From: Setophaga petechia
Lineage: Eukaryota; Chordata; Aves; Passeriformes; Parulidae
NCBI GenBank assembly: GCA_024362935.1
Contig: JANCRA010000005.1
Span: forward strand, 20,410,235 to 20,474,234
DNA length: 64,000 nucleotides
Direction of reading: 5' to 3'
Part shown: piece after piece, positions 51,910 to 64,000 of the stretch
Layout: the number at the start of each line of letters is the position of its first letter
How positions within the stretch are numbered: the stretch's first letter is position 1
Notes under the pieces: generated by a model
Database searches by the model: none
Told to the model about the DNA's origin: nothing
The model's input: the letters and a program-made list of their open reading frames with translations, nothing else
Translations under genes and position numbers: made by a program

Positions 51910-54900
51910 CCATGATTTTGTTTTGCATATAAACTAAATCAGTGGTCATACAGAATTTATATTTCACCATTTCCAGGCATATATCCAGATCAAACAACCT
52001 AAGAGTGTGTATGTGTGTATGTATGTATTTCAGCAATAGCATTACCATTCCAGGGAATTATATCCCTAAAACTGACATGAATTGCATGCTTATTAAATAA
52101 ACCAATACCAAGTGATTAACACAGATATATAAGAATTATTTTATTTCCAAATGGAAATCTTATGTCACTAACAGTAGTTCTGATTTTAGCTTTTCATCAG
52201 AAGATTATTTAAGAGCTGGTTGTTGTTATTTAAATTCATTGGCTAGAGGTGGATTGAACTAGATAAAAGAAAGACAATTAAAACAGTTGTAGTTTCATTT
52301 TTTAGTTTTAACCCAGAATGGTTACTATAATCTGTTCTTGTAGCATGGTCTTGAGAACATGTTTTCAGGATAAAAAATATTTATTAAAAAAATTTATTAA
52401 TTATAAAGCAGATATTTTTGCCAGCTCTGTAAACTGTTTAGGTGATTTTCACTGTTTAAAATTCTTTTTAGACATGAGCACCATTTGTAGCTGAAATAGC
52501 TTTTTTTTCTACCAAATTTAATTTTTTAAATTGGAAAATAAATTTTCCTGGAAATATACCAAGTGTTGAATTTCTAAGGAAGTGTTGGTTTTTTTTTTTT
52601 TTGACATTTAAATACAGAATATGTAACTAGAGATACTTTCTGTCTGTTTTGGGAGACAGTCTCTTTCAGCTGTATTGACTGCTTAGAAATGTAGAAACAG
52701 TTTTATAGCTAATGACAGTTAAGAAATAACAAGATGTATCTTGTACAGAAGAAGAATATATGCTCACAACAGTGTAACAAGTCCTGATGTGGTTCCTTTT
52801 AACTGCCTACAAGATGTATAAAATAATTTTTTTCCTTGGCTGCAAGTTCCCACTCTACCATTCTTTCTTATGCATTGTAAATATATTTCTGTATTGAAGG
52901 GATCCCATTTTTAGTGGAAGTTATTGTCCAGTATGAGGCTTTTAAGGTGACTGTGAAAACTCTCGAGACCATATTCTTAAACTGATATTATCATTTTAAT
53001 GTCATTTCAGAATAAATATATACATTTAAATGGGGATTTTAAAAATAAATTCCAGATTATTAGCCTCAAATTGAGAATCAGGTGTGTTGCTGAAGAGTTG
53101 CCAGGAAGGTAAAGCAAAATCTTTTGAATGCTCAGCACAGAATCCCTGTTGTCCTTACCTGTGTCCTTTGGCATTGGCTGCAGCCCATGCAAAAAAATGT
53201 ATCAATATCAATATTTCATTTGGTAGGAGAAAGGCATAAAGACAATTTGCATAATCTCTCCAAATGGTGTGCTATCTTTTCCAAGGGTTTAAGTATATGC
53301 AACATATGTCAGCCTTACTTTACATTACATCTTTTCTAGGCCAAGTGGCATGAATTACTCTGTAAAAAAATGAATTGGAACCTGAGTTGAGCAAGAAGTG
53401 TTGCAACCACTGGATTATTGATATACCATAAAGTGTACAAAACCAGCCTTGTTCTAGTCAGTTGGTCTGGCAAACTGGGCCTGTACTATCTCAACGTGCA
53501 GTACAAACAGACACATTAATCCATTAATGCCTATTTAAAAGCATGAGCTCTGTCAGTTCAAATGAACTTCAGTAAGAGCTGTTGAGGTCTAGGCAGCCCA
53601 TTGGGACAACATGGTTAAGGCATATTTTTTTCTGTAGCATGCAGCCAACCTCAAATCCATCTGCCTTCTGGTCCTTATAGTTAAGTGCTGATGACACAAT
53701 AAGAAAATACCCACACACTTTGTACAAGTCTAAACAAGACTGGTGATGGGTAGATAGGATATTAGAAGGTAAGCTGCCTGAAAAAAAAGTGTATGGGCAC
53801 ATTCTTTCTGCTCAGAGAAATGTCTGTGCTGCTGAGAACATGCACATCACACCCACTACAAAACAATTAGCCCAGCCATGTACTCTGTAACACTGGAATC
53901 TCCCTGCTAGCAACTGTGGAGCTACAATAGGATATGATCCTCTACAAAACTACTTTAGTTGTCATATAATTGTATCATCATACAATATGTCAGTATTTAC
54001 TCATCATGCAATAGTGTCATGCACATCCAGGTACTTACCAGGAAAACCTCATCTCCCTAATGAAACACAGCATGTGCAGACTTTCTGACATAAACCAGAC
54101 TCTGGACTAAGAGGTAAAAGGGCTCCTGTGATGAGACATTTTCACTGCATGGTGAACATACCCCAAGCACTGCTTGGATGCTGTGCAGCTGACTGGTTTG
54201 CTCAGCAAATCTGTTCCAATAAGCTGTTTGTGTATGTGCAAAGACCTCACATTTTACTTCCCTCTGAAATACTACACTTAAATTTAAAAAGTATTACCAA
54301 AAAGCTGGATAAAATAAAAAAAAGATCAAAGGCAAAGCAAAATGTTTAGATTTCCAAATAAGAGGAGCTGAAAATCTGTGACTGTAGCATTATAAAGATC
54401 AGCAAACAGGTATTGTAGAGGTATAAAAAAATAAGAAAATTATTTGCTACTTTCAGCTACTACTTCTTCCAATTCAAGTTTAGAGCAGAGATGAAAGAGA
54501 AACATCACAGATTTAGAACCTAATTTTGAAGCCGATGAATTATATTTTAGATGCAACACATAAATAAATTGAATTATTCACTTGTACAAAACAACTGCAA
54601 AGCCAATAGATTATCAGGACAAAGCAGAGGATATTGAGACCAGCCACAAATATTTTGGACAAGACAAAAATAAATATCATTGTAAATATTAACTGACTGG
54701 ACCAGAAAGAGAAAATATCTAGAATCAGGTACTTTATTATAGATGTCAATAGGGCTTACTTGCATTTTTTTTCTGAAATACTTAGTATTTGCTGTTGTCA
54801 GTGGCTGAATGATGAGTTGGACAAACCGATCATTTGATTAAGAATGAAAAATGTAATGTTTCTGTTCCAGAAGAACTAGGCTAATTCCTGTATACTATTT

Positions 54901-56320
54901 TGTCATTTTCCTTAGAGACTATTGACACTGATTATTCCTTATGGTAAATTTCTTTTTGCTTATTGCTTAGTAGTCAATAACTTAGAAGGAAATTCACAAT
55001 CAGTGCATTTCTCTTCATCACAAATGAGCCATGTCAGACTGCAGAGGAAAGTGGTTCCAACCCAGACTAGGGCTGGCTCCATGAAGCAGGGGTAGGTTGG
55101 ATGCACTCCTAGCAATTCCCAAGGAACGTGTCCTGTTCAGTCCATGTGGCTGCCATGGGAGTGGGGAGAAGTCACTTAGACTAAATGGCACAGGTAGTTG
55201 AACTGGGACATTCATGCATCATACCTCACTGCTTTTTGTGGTTGAGAAAAACAGCAAGACTTTTCTGATAGTAAATTGTTTCATTTACTTTATCTCAGTT
55301 ACAGTGGTAGGTATACAAATATGGAAATAAGGTTAAATTTGGCTCAGCTTCTGAAAAATTGAATTTGAACTCATGCTTTAAAGTACAGATGCAGTGTTGC
55401 TCTGAAATATGCTGCTACAACTGTATTTCTAGAATGAAGGAAAAAAGCATTATAGAATTTAGGGAAAGATTAAGCTGCTGGCTGAAAAGTGATAGGCTGT
55501 TGTAGCAGCATTTTTTTTTTGTGCTAAGCTTTTGCTTGCTCTTGTTAAATAGTCTGCTCAAAGTCTTTTACATAAATTCAGAAATATTTAATTTTAAATA
55601 TTAAATATAGGCTTAGGTGAGCCATGGATTTAATCACTATAATGATATGATTTGCAACTCAATTGGATTTTCACTTTTAGCTGAATGTAATACTATTTTA
55701 TGACACTTGGACACTTGTAATAGATCCATTTATGGCTACTTGCTTGCACACAATAAATAAACCAGTGCCTTATTTTTATGGAAAACTTCTGCAAACTTTG
55801 TATAATGCTAGGCAAGGGCAAGAGATCAAAAAAAACCCAAAAAACCCAGAAAAAAATTAATATGACTGTTACTATTTTTCCTATTCTTAATGCTTATTCA
55901 AGCAGTTAAGTTATTCTAGTCCATACAGAGTAATTGCAAAGCCTGGATTAATACTCTGGATTTATTGCTCTTTCAGTATGAAGCCTACTCTGGATGGTAT
56001 TACACTACATACATATAATGACACTTTTTTTTTTTTTTAGCCATGATGGTTGTGCAGTATTCTTTCTCATTCTAATTGTTGGGCAAAATTTAATGGGACT
56101 CTGTAAGCCCAGCTTGCAGTTTTGGATCCCCAGAATTTTGGAGGGACAGAAATCCTACTCTTGTGGCTGACTATTGAGCTAAATGTGCAACACCATATAT
56201 GCATACCAAACCAGATATGAATATAACTGGAAGGCAGTAGTACTGTTTTTATTTACTGGTGTGTTGATTCTTAATGCAAGTTCCTGGTTTTAATGGGGAA
56301 ATTGGGATAGTTTGTGTTGA
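51910..56320. other. Non-coding AT-rich stretch between two CR1 fragments
   Basis: I see no gene. Short frames only, poly-T runs at about 52.59 kb and 55.51 kb, and an AT-only inverted repeat (ATATTTAAT/ATTAAATAT) at 55584-55608. Confidence 0.55.
52004..52030. repeat. TG/TATG-rich microsatellite
   Basis: An interrupted run of GTGTGTATG-type units, about 120 bases beyond the CR1 3' end. Confidence 0.7.
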
Positions 56321-56329
56321 GAGTAGTAT

Positions 56330-56640
56330 CTAATTTTAAATTTTTTCCAGTTTATTACTTCTTGCCCTGTGCAAAATAGAGACAGGAAATACACTTATAT
56401 TATTCCTTTACAGTGTCCTTTTATATCCTTTAAGACTGTTACCATGTTGCCTCTAGTCCTCTCACACAGAAACCATTCTGAAATACCCAAAATTGGACAT
56501 GGTGCTTTAGCTCTGGCCTAAGCAATACATAGCAGAGCAGAGGGATTATTTCTTGTGCTCTGCATGTTATTATCCTGTTTATGCATTTCAAGATCATGTT
56601 GCTGGTTTGCTTTTTTGGCTTGCTGGAAGCTTTCCTTTTT
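56330..56640 (-). mobile_element. CR1 LINE fragment, region near the 3' end, antisense
   Basis: The plus strand shows the familiar reverse-complement CR1 blocks in order: a segment on loss of protein-block text CCTTTAAGACTGTTACCATG, GCCTCTAGTCCTCTCAC, then AAATTGGACATGGTGCTTTAG, CTGGCCTAAGCAATACATAGCAG reduced forms of the consensus, and CATGTTGCTGG. It is strongly diverged, lacks an open frame, and has no visible 3' tail. The ends are approximate. Confidence 0.7.
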
Positions 56641-56649
56641 TGTTTTGCT

Positions 56650-59600
56650 ACAGTGTGCTCAGATGTAGAAAGATCTTTCTAATGCATGCTAGATGTTGTA
56701 CATTCCCAGGACAAATGTCAGATATTTTTAAAATATGTCAAAACCAAATTCTGACTCTAATTTTAACCTTCTACATGCTTATTGTGAGCAACACTACATG
56801 ACTTGCCAGAGATTCCAGCTGTTTTTTTTTTTGTCATTTTCTAAGCAATGCAATCACACAGAATATTCTGATCTGGCAGACAGAGACGGAATGCTAAAGT
56901 GTAGAACAAAGTGAATTATAGTTAAATTATCAGGAAGAATAACTGTGTGCAGACATATATTTTCGTGCTTTCATATAGGCTTCTGCACACACAAACACAT
57001 TTTGGATAAGAAAAGCAGAGTAAAGGCAAAAGTGCTGGGGCTTAGCTGGTCTATCTTAGGCTACCATGCTTGGGCTCCATTTCCCATTTGTTTTGGTGGA
57101 GACTGCTCAGTGCCTTTTACTTTAAGCAGGAAGTCAACACTACATATTTTGTTCAGTCAGAAATAAATCTGAATTTTAATTTCTTTGAAATCTAACCCCC
57201 ATAGTTGGATGGATCTAAGACATTCTTGACTGAGTGTCATTTTGATGTGGTTCCATCCATGTTTCTTAGAATATTTTTATATCCTATGCCCTTTAAAGTT
57301 TTCCTTCACCTTTATTTCAGACGGAAAAGTATCTCTTAGTCTAAAAAATATTAAATTGTTACTGAATTTCAAATGATAAATTCATGGTTATACAAAACTA
57401 AACTGTGACATTTTGTAAGGTTGTCAATACATATAAATGTATTATTTCATCTGACTAAAATGTGCTAGAGATGGCTCAAAAGTTGGTTCAGTCTCAAAGA
57501 GAATTGCATCACTGGCAGTTGAGTCTTACACAGCTCTTCCTCAAGTAGATGGAAAAAGTTCTCTGTAACCACACAGAGAATTTTATATTTCCAGCCTACA
57601 TACATAGACATAAGTATCTATGTATCTTTAGTATCTATCTTTAGAAATCAACTGAACTCCAGAAGAAGGTGAAGACTGTCATAGCAGGGATTACCTATAT
57701 TATATCTGTAGGTGTTACAAAACTCTCCCTTCCTCTCTCTCTAAAGGCTAGCCTTTACTAGGTGCTACAAAGGCAGATATCAGGTCTTAAAGATTTTCCC
57801 CATAATCTTCATATGCAAACCTTCTGCTTGATGAAAGCTTACTTGAGATGAACTAATCATCTGGTACTTTGCAATGTCAAACATTTTTAACATTTGATGC
57901 ATTTTCAAGTATTTCTGGAAGCACAGAATGGAGTATCTGTGGTTTTGGCATTTAGTAGTAGTGATCTGGATCTATATGATGGAAGTGTATTACTTAAAAG
58001 AAATCTGGATAACTGCTTTAAAAAATGTTCTTTGAGGAAGGAATGCAAAGACAGCTTCAAGAGGGCTTAGAAATGTGTTTGGCTTGTCTGCTGAGAGACT
58101 TGGCTGCCCATCAGTCTCTTTTATACTTTTGGGTCGGAGTAATGTGTTTGCTTCTAATAATGTAAAAACAACTCCTTTTGTATATTTCCATGAGATCACT
58201 ACAGATTCATTCTTATAGTTCATTGAAGTTTGTTTGACAGTCTGTTGAAAATATAATTGCTGAATCATCACTGCCTGTCCATTATGAGTAAATCCCTCTT
58301 ACCTTTTGAACAACATGACTCATTTTGAAGGATCAAAAAGCTATTCATTATTGTTACTGCTTCTTGGCCTAAGTGGTTGCCCTGAGTTTGAGATCCTGCA
58401 AACAGTTTGTTGGAAAAGAAACTCATGATTAATAGCAGAGGATCTCTGTACAGAGCTGCATTGAAGAATGTTTGAAGGTCTCATTATGTGCCCATAGGAG
58501 GATCTAAACAACAACAAGCAAATTCTTTGCCTGTACCATCACCAGGTTTTAGAACAAAATGTATGGAATTTTTTCTAACAACCATTTTACTAGAGCTATC
58601 CCAGGCTATATTTCATGGTTTTACTTTTTTCCCCCTACTTCTTGTGTTTTCCTTGTTTCTCCCTTATATAAAGGTAGATAGGTATTTCCTGAAATCACCT
58701 CTTCCCAGTGCATTTCAAATCATTGCAGTCTCACATGGACCTTTGGAGTGAGTAGAGGTGTTTACATTGTGAATTGAAGGCATTTGTTTTAATAACCTAA
58801 CTAAACTTAAACCATGCAAATACTATCCTGTATCAGCTTGGAAGAAAAGAGCATGGTGTCTGTGACTATTACCTGGACTATCAGCTCAGATTAAATATTA
58901 TAAAATTTAGTATCTTTTCCTTCTATTTTAGTTCTTCTGTCTTCTCCATCTGGCCAGCAACCTTGCTGTCATATCAGGGTTTTTTTGTTCTGTTTCCTGG
59001 TTATGGATTTGTCTGGAAAGTCTATGCCTCTCTTCTGTGCACTGACCACCTTGTCTGTATAATCCTTACAGGGTGTACTTTTGAAAGTGCATTGGTTCTG
59101 AACTCCAAAAATGGTAAGTATGGAAAGGAGGGAAATTATGCTGCCATGAGATTGCTTCTTCAGGCAATATGAAGTATATAATGCTTAAAATGAATTAATG
59201 AGCTCTGTATTTTACACTGCTCAAATGACATGATGAGGGAGTTCATATGAGGCCAAGAACTAGAATAGAAACCCTGCAAACCCAAAAGAGTTTGTGGAGA
59301 TTTGACCCATCAAGTTCTGTCTTTATGTCTAATCTGGCAGAATCATGCGAGTTACCTGTGAATAAACCCAATTATTTCACTGTCATACAGCTGGCTGAAG
59401 AATACAGGCACAAAGTGGTAACATTTTAGTTTTGGTTTTCTGAGATACAAAACTGCCTTCTGTACTTTGAGCCTCTTGAGAGCTAATCTGCAGACAGCTT
59501 TCTCCTATTCTCTGTATTACCTCTCACAGTTTCTTCCCTCCAGTTTTTCACTTGCAGCACAACTCATCCCTTCCCCTTCTCCTTCCCTTTCCTTCTGCCC

Positions 59601-62600
59601 CTACCTCCTCCCTAAGCCCCCTCTTAAGCTTTAGTCACTGTCATCATCTTTGACTCCATCACAAGTTATCTCTAAAGCATCCCAGTTCTCTCAGTCTTTT
59701 CTTCATATCCTGTTTTACAGAATTCTCACAAGCGCATGTGTGCTTCAATTCTCTGCCCCACGTGCTAAGTGCAAGATTTCACTTACCAGGAGGCAGAAAG
59801 GTGGTCAAAGGAGGGCCAAGTTTGGATACCCTTGCTTTTATTCCACAGTGGCTGGAAGACTAGGACTCAATGGTGGGGATCACAAGGCAGAGGAATACAC
59901 AGTATTCCTACTGCAAGATGAGCCAGCTTGGCCAGACAGTGGCGGTTTCCTCTCTTGTTTTGGGCCATGACTCAGTCTAAGCCAGAAGTCCAGAATATAT
60001 GATAGAAATTGCAAATTGTATGGCTAGAGGCCAGTTAAATCTGTAACTTTGCCAGTAAGACTGCCCCACCTACCTAAGGCAGATGACATATTCTTTGCAA
60101 TGGCTTTCTGTGTTTTTTACGATAACAATAATCAGCCAGAACCTGAAAAAAAGAAAATAAGTGCTTTTCTAAACAGCCACTAAACCACAACTTTCTGGAA
60201 CTGTTTGGGTCCTGCTGGACAGCTGTAGTTGCTACTTTTCAGACAGAAAAAAACCTAATATTTTTGAGAAAACGGATGTTGAAGCCCATATAAAATATTC
60301 TTAATCATTCTATTTTCCCCCTTATATTCCCAACACAGAAGCCTATCATTCTAGCAGAAGCACATCACATTGTCAGTGGAAATTTCACCCAAGGAAGGAT
60401 TTCATAATAGTGGGTTTTGCAAGGCACATTTGGAGCAAACAAATGCCAACCATTCCTCTTCTCCACTGCAGGGTAATTGTGTTACAGAGAAAGGCTTTTA
60501 ACTATGAATCTGACTGAATTGCTCAACCCCCCCAGGAGACATTCCTGGAACATGAATTTCAGTCTGGCATGCTGAACGCACTGTTCCTGCAGCTGCTGCT
60601 ACCACTGACCAGATACTCTGTAGGAGGGGAGCACTGTAAGACAGTGGTGGCAAAGCAATCCTGAGAGAGTGTGGGAGAGAACAGTGCTGCTTCAGAGCAG
60701 GAACAGCATTCACTAAAAGCTTAGATTTTAGAAGTGTTATACACAAAACACCCATCTGAGTAATAGGAATCACTAATTGTCATTCTGCTCTGATCACAGC
60801 CTTTTAATTGCTTCACTATTTGGTTTATCTCAGCAAAAAAAGTAAAAACTAATGTGCTTTACAATTTTTCTGGTTATTTTCAATCACAAAATCAATTAAA
60901 TTCTGTAATGTATTGTACTACTTACAGTGATAAACAACTGTGCATCAAGGACTGCCCTTTCTCAACAGTGTCTGTTATATATATTTGTTTAATGAACATA
61001 AGCATGGAAAGGTGCTTATTATGGAGAACCTGTCATAATTTTTATTAATACTTATGAAAGCATGGTGTTGGCACAAAGCTCCTGGAATCTTACCTTTTGC
61101 TTTCCATCTTGACACCCTGCCCAAAAGAAATGAAAAGGTCCTGTTGCAGTTCTATTTTCCTTTGGAAAACAATACAGAAACACGCTCAAATAATATTATT
61201 CTCTTATTCTTAATTGTTGAATACATAAGGAAAGGACACAAGACTTAGACAGTCTTTCTATGGATACTATCTTTTATTAGATTTTTATCTGATACCAATT
61301 ACTATACTTCCTTTGTGTTCCGAAAGTGAATTTACTCTTCAGAAAGTTCAAATTAGCATTTTAAATGCTCCCAGTTCAATTTAGGAAGCCCTGTGCTGCT
61401 CAGAAGCCTCTTCTCCCTTCCCTGGGCTGACCACTTTCCGAGCAAGGGAAGAGTCCTTCCAAGAACTAGTCCCAGCACAAAGTGCTTCAGGTAGTAAAAG
61501 ACTGTAAAGTGAGAACAGTGTTTTAATTTCTCATTGTATCATTGTGTACCATGTGTGCCAAACAAACGTGTACTAGCATGTTTGTGTGATTAATTCTTCT
61601 TTCTTTCTTTTTTTTTTTTTTCAGTTCAGGAAGAAGTAGGTGCAAACCTAAACAAAGCAATGGGAGACAGGATACTCACAACGAAGTGACTCATTTCTAT
61701 TTGGCCAGTGGACTGAGATGAAAAGCAAAAGATTTCTGAAGCCTTTTGACATGCACAACCACTATCCTCCTTCTCTAAAGGCATTTCCAGGAACAGTAAC
61801 GCATGAGAAAACCTCTAAAACTGTTTAACAGCATCTTTCACATGATCAACTCAAAGTGCACCCAGGGCTGAATATTGTTCTGATAAGCAAACTATTCTAA
61901 TGCACAGGATTTCAGAGTTGTGCTGGAAGATAAATGGACGGGCAAGGGCAGTTTCAGGACACTCACCCACTTTGCAAGGTCACAAAGTCCCAGAGATGTA
62001 ATGGTTCAGCCATGCTCACAGAAACATAGGTGCCCCAACAGCCTGAAAGAGAGAAAATGGGCACCGTGACTGGTTCAAACTGGAAGTCTTTCAGCAACAA
62101 TCTTTGACACGTAGGATGATGGAATAGGCTATAGGGTCAGGGAAATGGGAATACTCTGAGTAAAGGAAACTCATGACACATGAGAGAAATAAATTCTTTA
62201 TGGCTAGCTAGGATCAAATGAGCTCTCTTCAGGTTTGAGTGGGCTGTTATAAATGTAGCGGGCTTTGTTCTGGTGCTGTAACTCAAGGAGGACTTCAATC
62301 ATATATTTGCAAAGAACTATAAATATCTTGAAATATATATGTAGTCTATTGAGGCATTTAAACTTTGTCATTTCCTCTGAGAACAAAAATCATACTTTAT
62401 TTGCTGTTGATTTTAAAGGATTCTTCAAGAGCATAGGACAAGTCCTACGAAGAGCTGCCTTTGTCCATTCTGATTTGGACTCTTTGAGATCTGCATGGTA
62501 ATAAACACTGTCATTACTGGGTACTGGACATGCTCCCAAGGTGGCATTGTAACCACATCCTCAGGCAGCTCTGCAGGAGGAGACCCAAGCAGTGCTTCTC

Positions 62601-64000
62601 ACCTGAGCTCCACTCTCCATGAACAGAAATCCCTTAGCTTGAGAGTCAAAAAGTATCATTAAGTGGTCCAAAAAGGTCTCAAATCCAGATGATGGGGATT
62701 CAGATCATGTGAAATTTTGCAGTGTATATTTGCCAGGTAAATACAAGATATAAATGTGTTTTCAGATCTCACATGGTAAGAACACCAGAATGAAACAAAA
62801 AATTCTGCTCAGGGCTTAACATCTAGAAGATATTTCACTTCAAAAATCAGATTTTTGAAAAGAAGTAGGAAATTTTGAAACTCATTATTGATTGGTCTGA
62901 TACACAAAATCTGAAAAATATTTTCCTCCACCTCCCTCGCTCTCTTTCAAATGGGTTTGGGATATCATGTATCTATTTTCTGGGCTGTATCAGGAAACCT
63001 GCCAGGCCTAACATGTGTTTTCTGCTTTCAAGCCAAGTCAGAGTGATACCCACTTTTCTCAAGTTTGTTGAATGACACACGTACTGGTTGCAGGCACACA
63101 AAGAACATTTTGGCTCATGGGATTATTTCTAACCTAAATGTGGCTCTTGGTTGACATAGAAGAAAGAGAACTTTTATTGTCCTGAAAAGAAGCCTCCAAA
63201 AAGCTGCTGGACTGCAACCAAAGAGGAGGACGACAGGCTGAGGAGAACACTAGGCTTGTAATTCTTTTATTTCTCATTTGTGCTGTTTACAATTCTGAGA
63301 GTTCCTTGTCTTGTTGGCAGGTCTCTTAACAAGCTCAGCCAAGAAGCAGCCTATTTAGTTTGCTTTTGTAGAAGCTCTTTTTGCCTATAATAAACAACAT
63401 TTAAGGGGATGTTAACTCATAAGGGTAGATGATGTCTCTTTAGAAACCTTCATGTTAAGTACCTGACTTACACAGGTACAATGACAAGAATAAAAAGAGC
63501 ATAGAAAGGAGTTGTCCTCTCCCAAATACAAAAGAAATCCTGTAAGTGGGAAAACTCAGTGATGGGGTGTAATGTGTGTAGGCCATACAAATATGATTAA
63601 TACAGAACAAGGGCAGGGCCTGTGCAAGGTTAATTACTATGCCTAGTAACATGCATTCTACCAGAAAACAGAATATCTAGATACAACTGGGGATCTCAGT
63701 AAACGAATCAAAATCCATGTAGGTCAGCACTAAAGCTGTGAGATGGCTCACAGGACCCCAGATAGCTCAGGTATCTCATTCTGTTGGTCAGACTCTTAAA
63801 GAACTGTTTAAAACAATTATGGTTGACTAAAATAGATTTTTTTTTAAATAAAAAGTTTCTTTTTTTTAACTGAAAATTAAGATGATACCTTTTTAATGTC
63901 TGTTTCAAAATATGAAAACATGGCTAAACCAGATATTTTTAATTTATATTTTTTAAAACTAGTTGTTGTTTTGTTTTTTTTTTTTAATCTGAAACTGTGG
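56650..64000. other. Non-coding stretch at the right end of the window
   Basis: No coding exon is recognised; all frames are short. A pure pyrimidine tract lies at 59567-59596. A long pyrimidine run ending in TTTCAG (about 61597-61624) looks like a plus-strand splice acceptor but has no coding sequence after it. Confidence 0.55.

Noticed and set aside
55584..55608. ATATTTAAT/ATTAAATAT inverted repeat
   Set aside because: AT-only sequence in an AT-rich setting; such short dyads are expected by chance.

Overview
This window is vertebrate nuclear DNA, almost certainly from a bird. It is mostly AT-rich non-coding sequence with low repeat density. The only interspersed repeats I can recognise are three decayed CR1 LINE fragments, one ending in the GATTCTGTGA-type 3' tail seen in avian CR1. 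One CpG island covers roughly 13.54-15.01 kb. I see no bacterial gene organisation, tRNA or rRNA genes, CRISPR array or intact transposon.

The one gene I can support is on the minus strand. Its first coding exon (11777-13357) is a single intact reading frame of 527 codons from the neurabin/spinophilin family, whose proteins bind F-actin and protein phosphatase 1. It begins MMKTE, carries the family's N-terminal actin-binding signature blocks, and ends with the PP1-docking motif KVKF just before a perfect GTAAGT donor. It matches neither neurabin-1 (PPP1R9A) nor spinophilin (PPP1R9B) closely, so I read it as a third, neurabin-1-like paralog. The PDZ domain and coiled coils should lie on later exons, which I could not find in the 11.8 kb to the left.

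Layout: 1-11776 is the intron after the first coding exon, and its strand composition fits minus-strand transcription. 11777-13527 is the first coding exon, including about 170 bases of 5' leader. 13528-14136 is a probable short first intron. About 14137-15010 is the CpG-island promoter with a probable non-coding first exon that holds an upstream ORF and a short CGG tract. 15.0-64.0 kb looks intergenic (or intron of something unseen) and holds no recognisable coding exon. It contains the three CR1 fragments, microsatellites, a 15-G run, a strong hairpin-forming triplet of inverted repeats, and short direct repeats. No operon-like or defence-like system is visible, and I found no convincing new multi-gene system. 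The most interesting items are the paralog itself, its leader, and a few structured non-coding spots.
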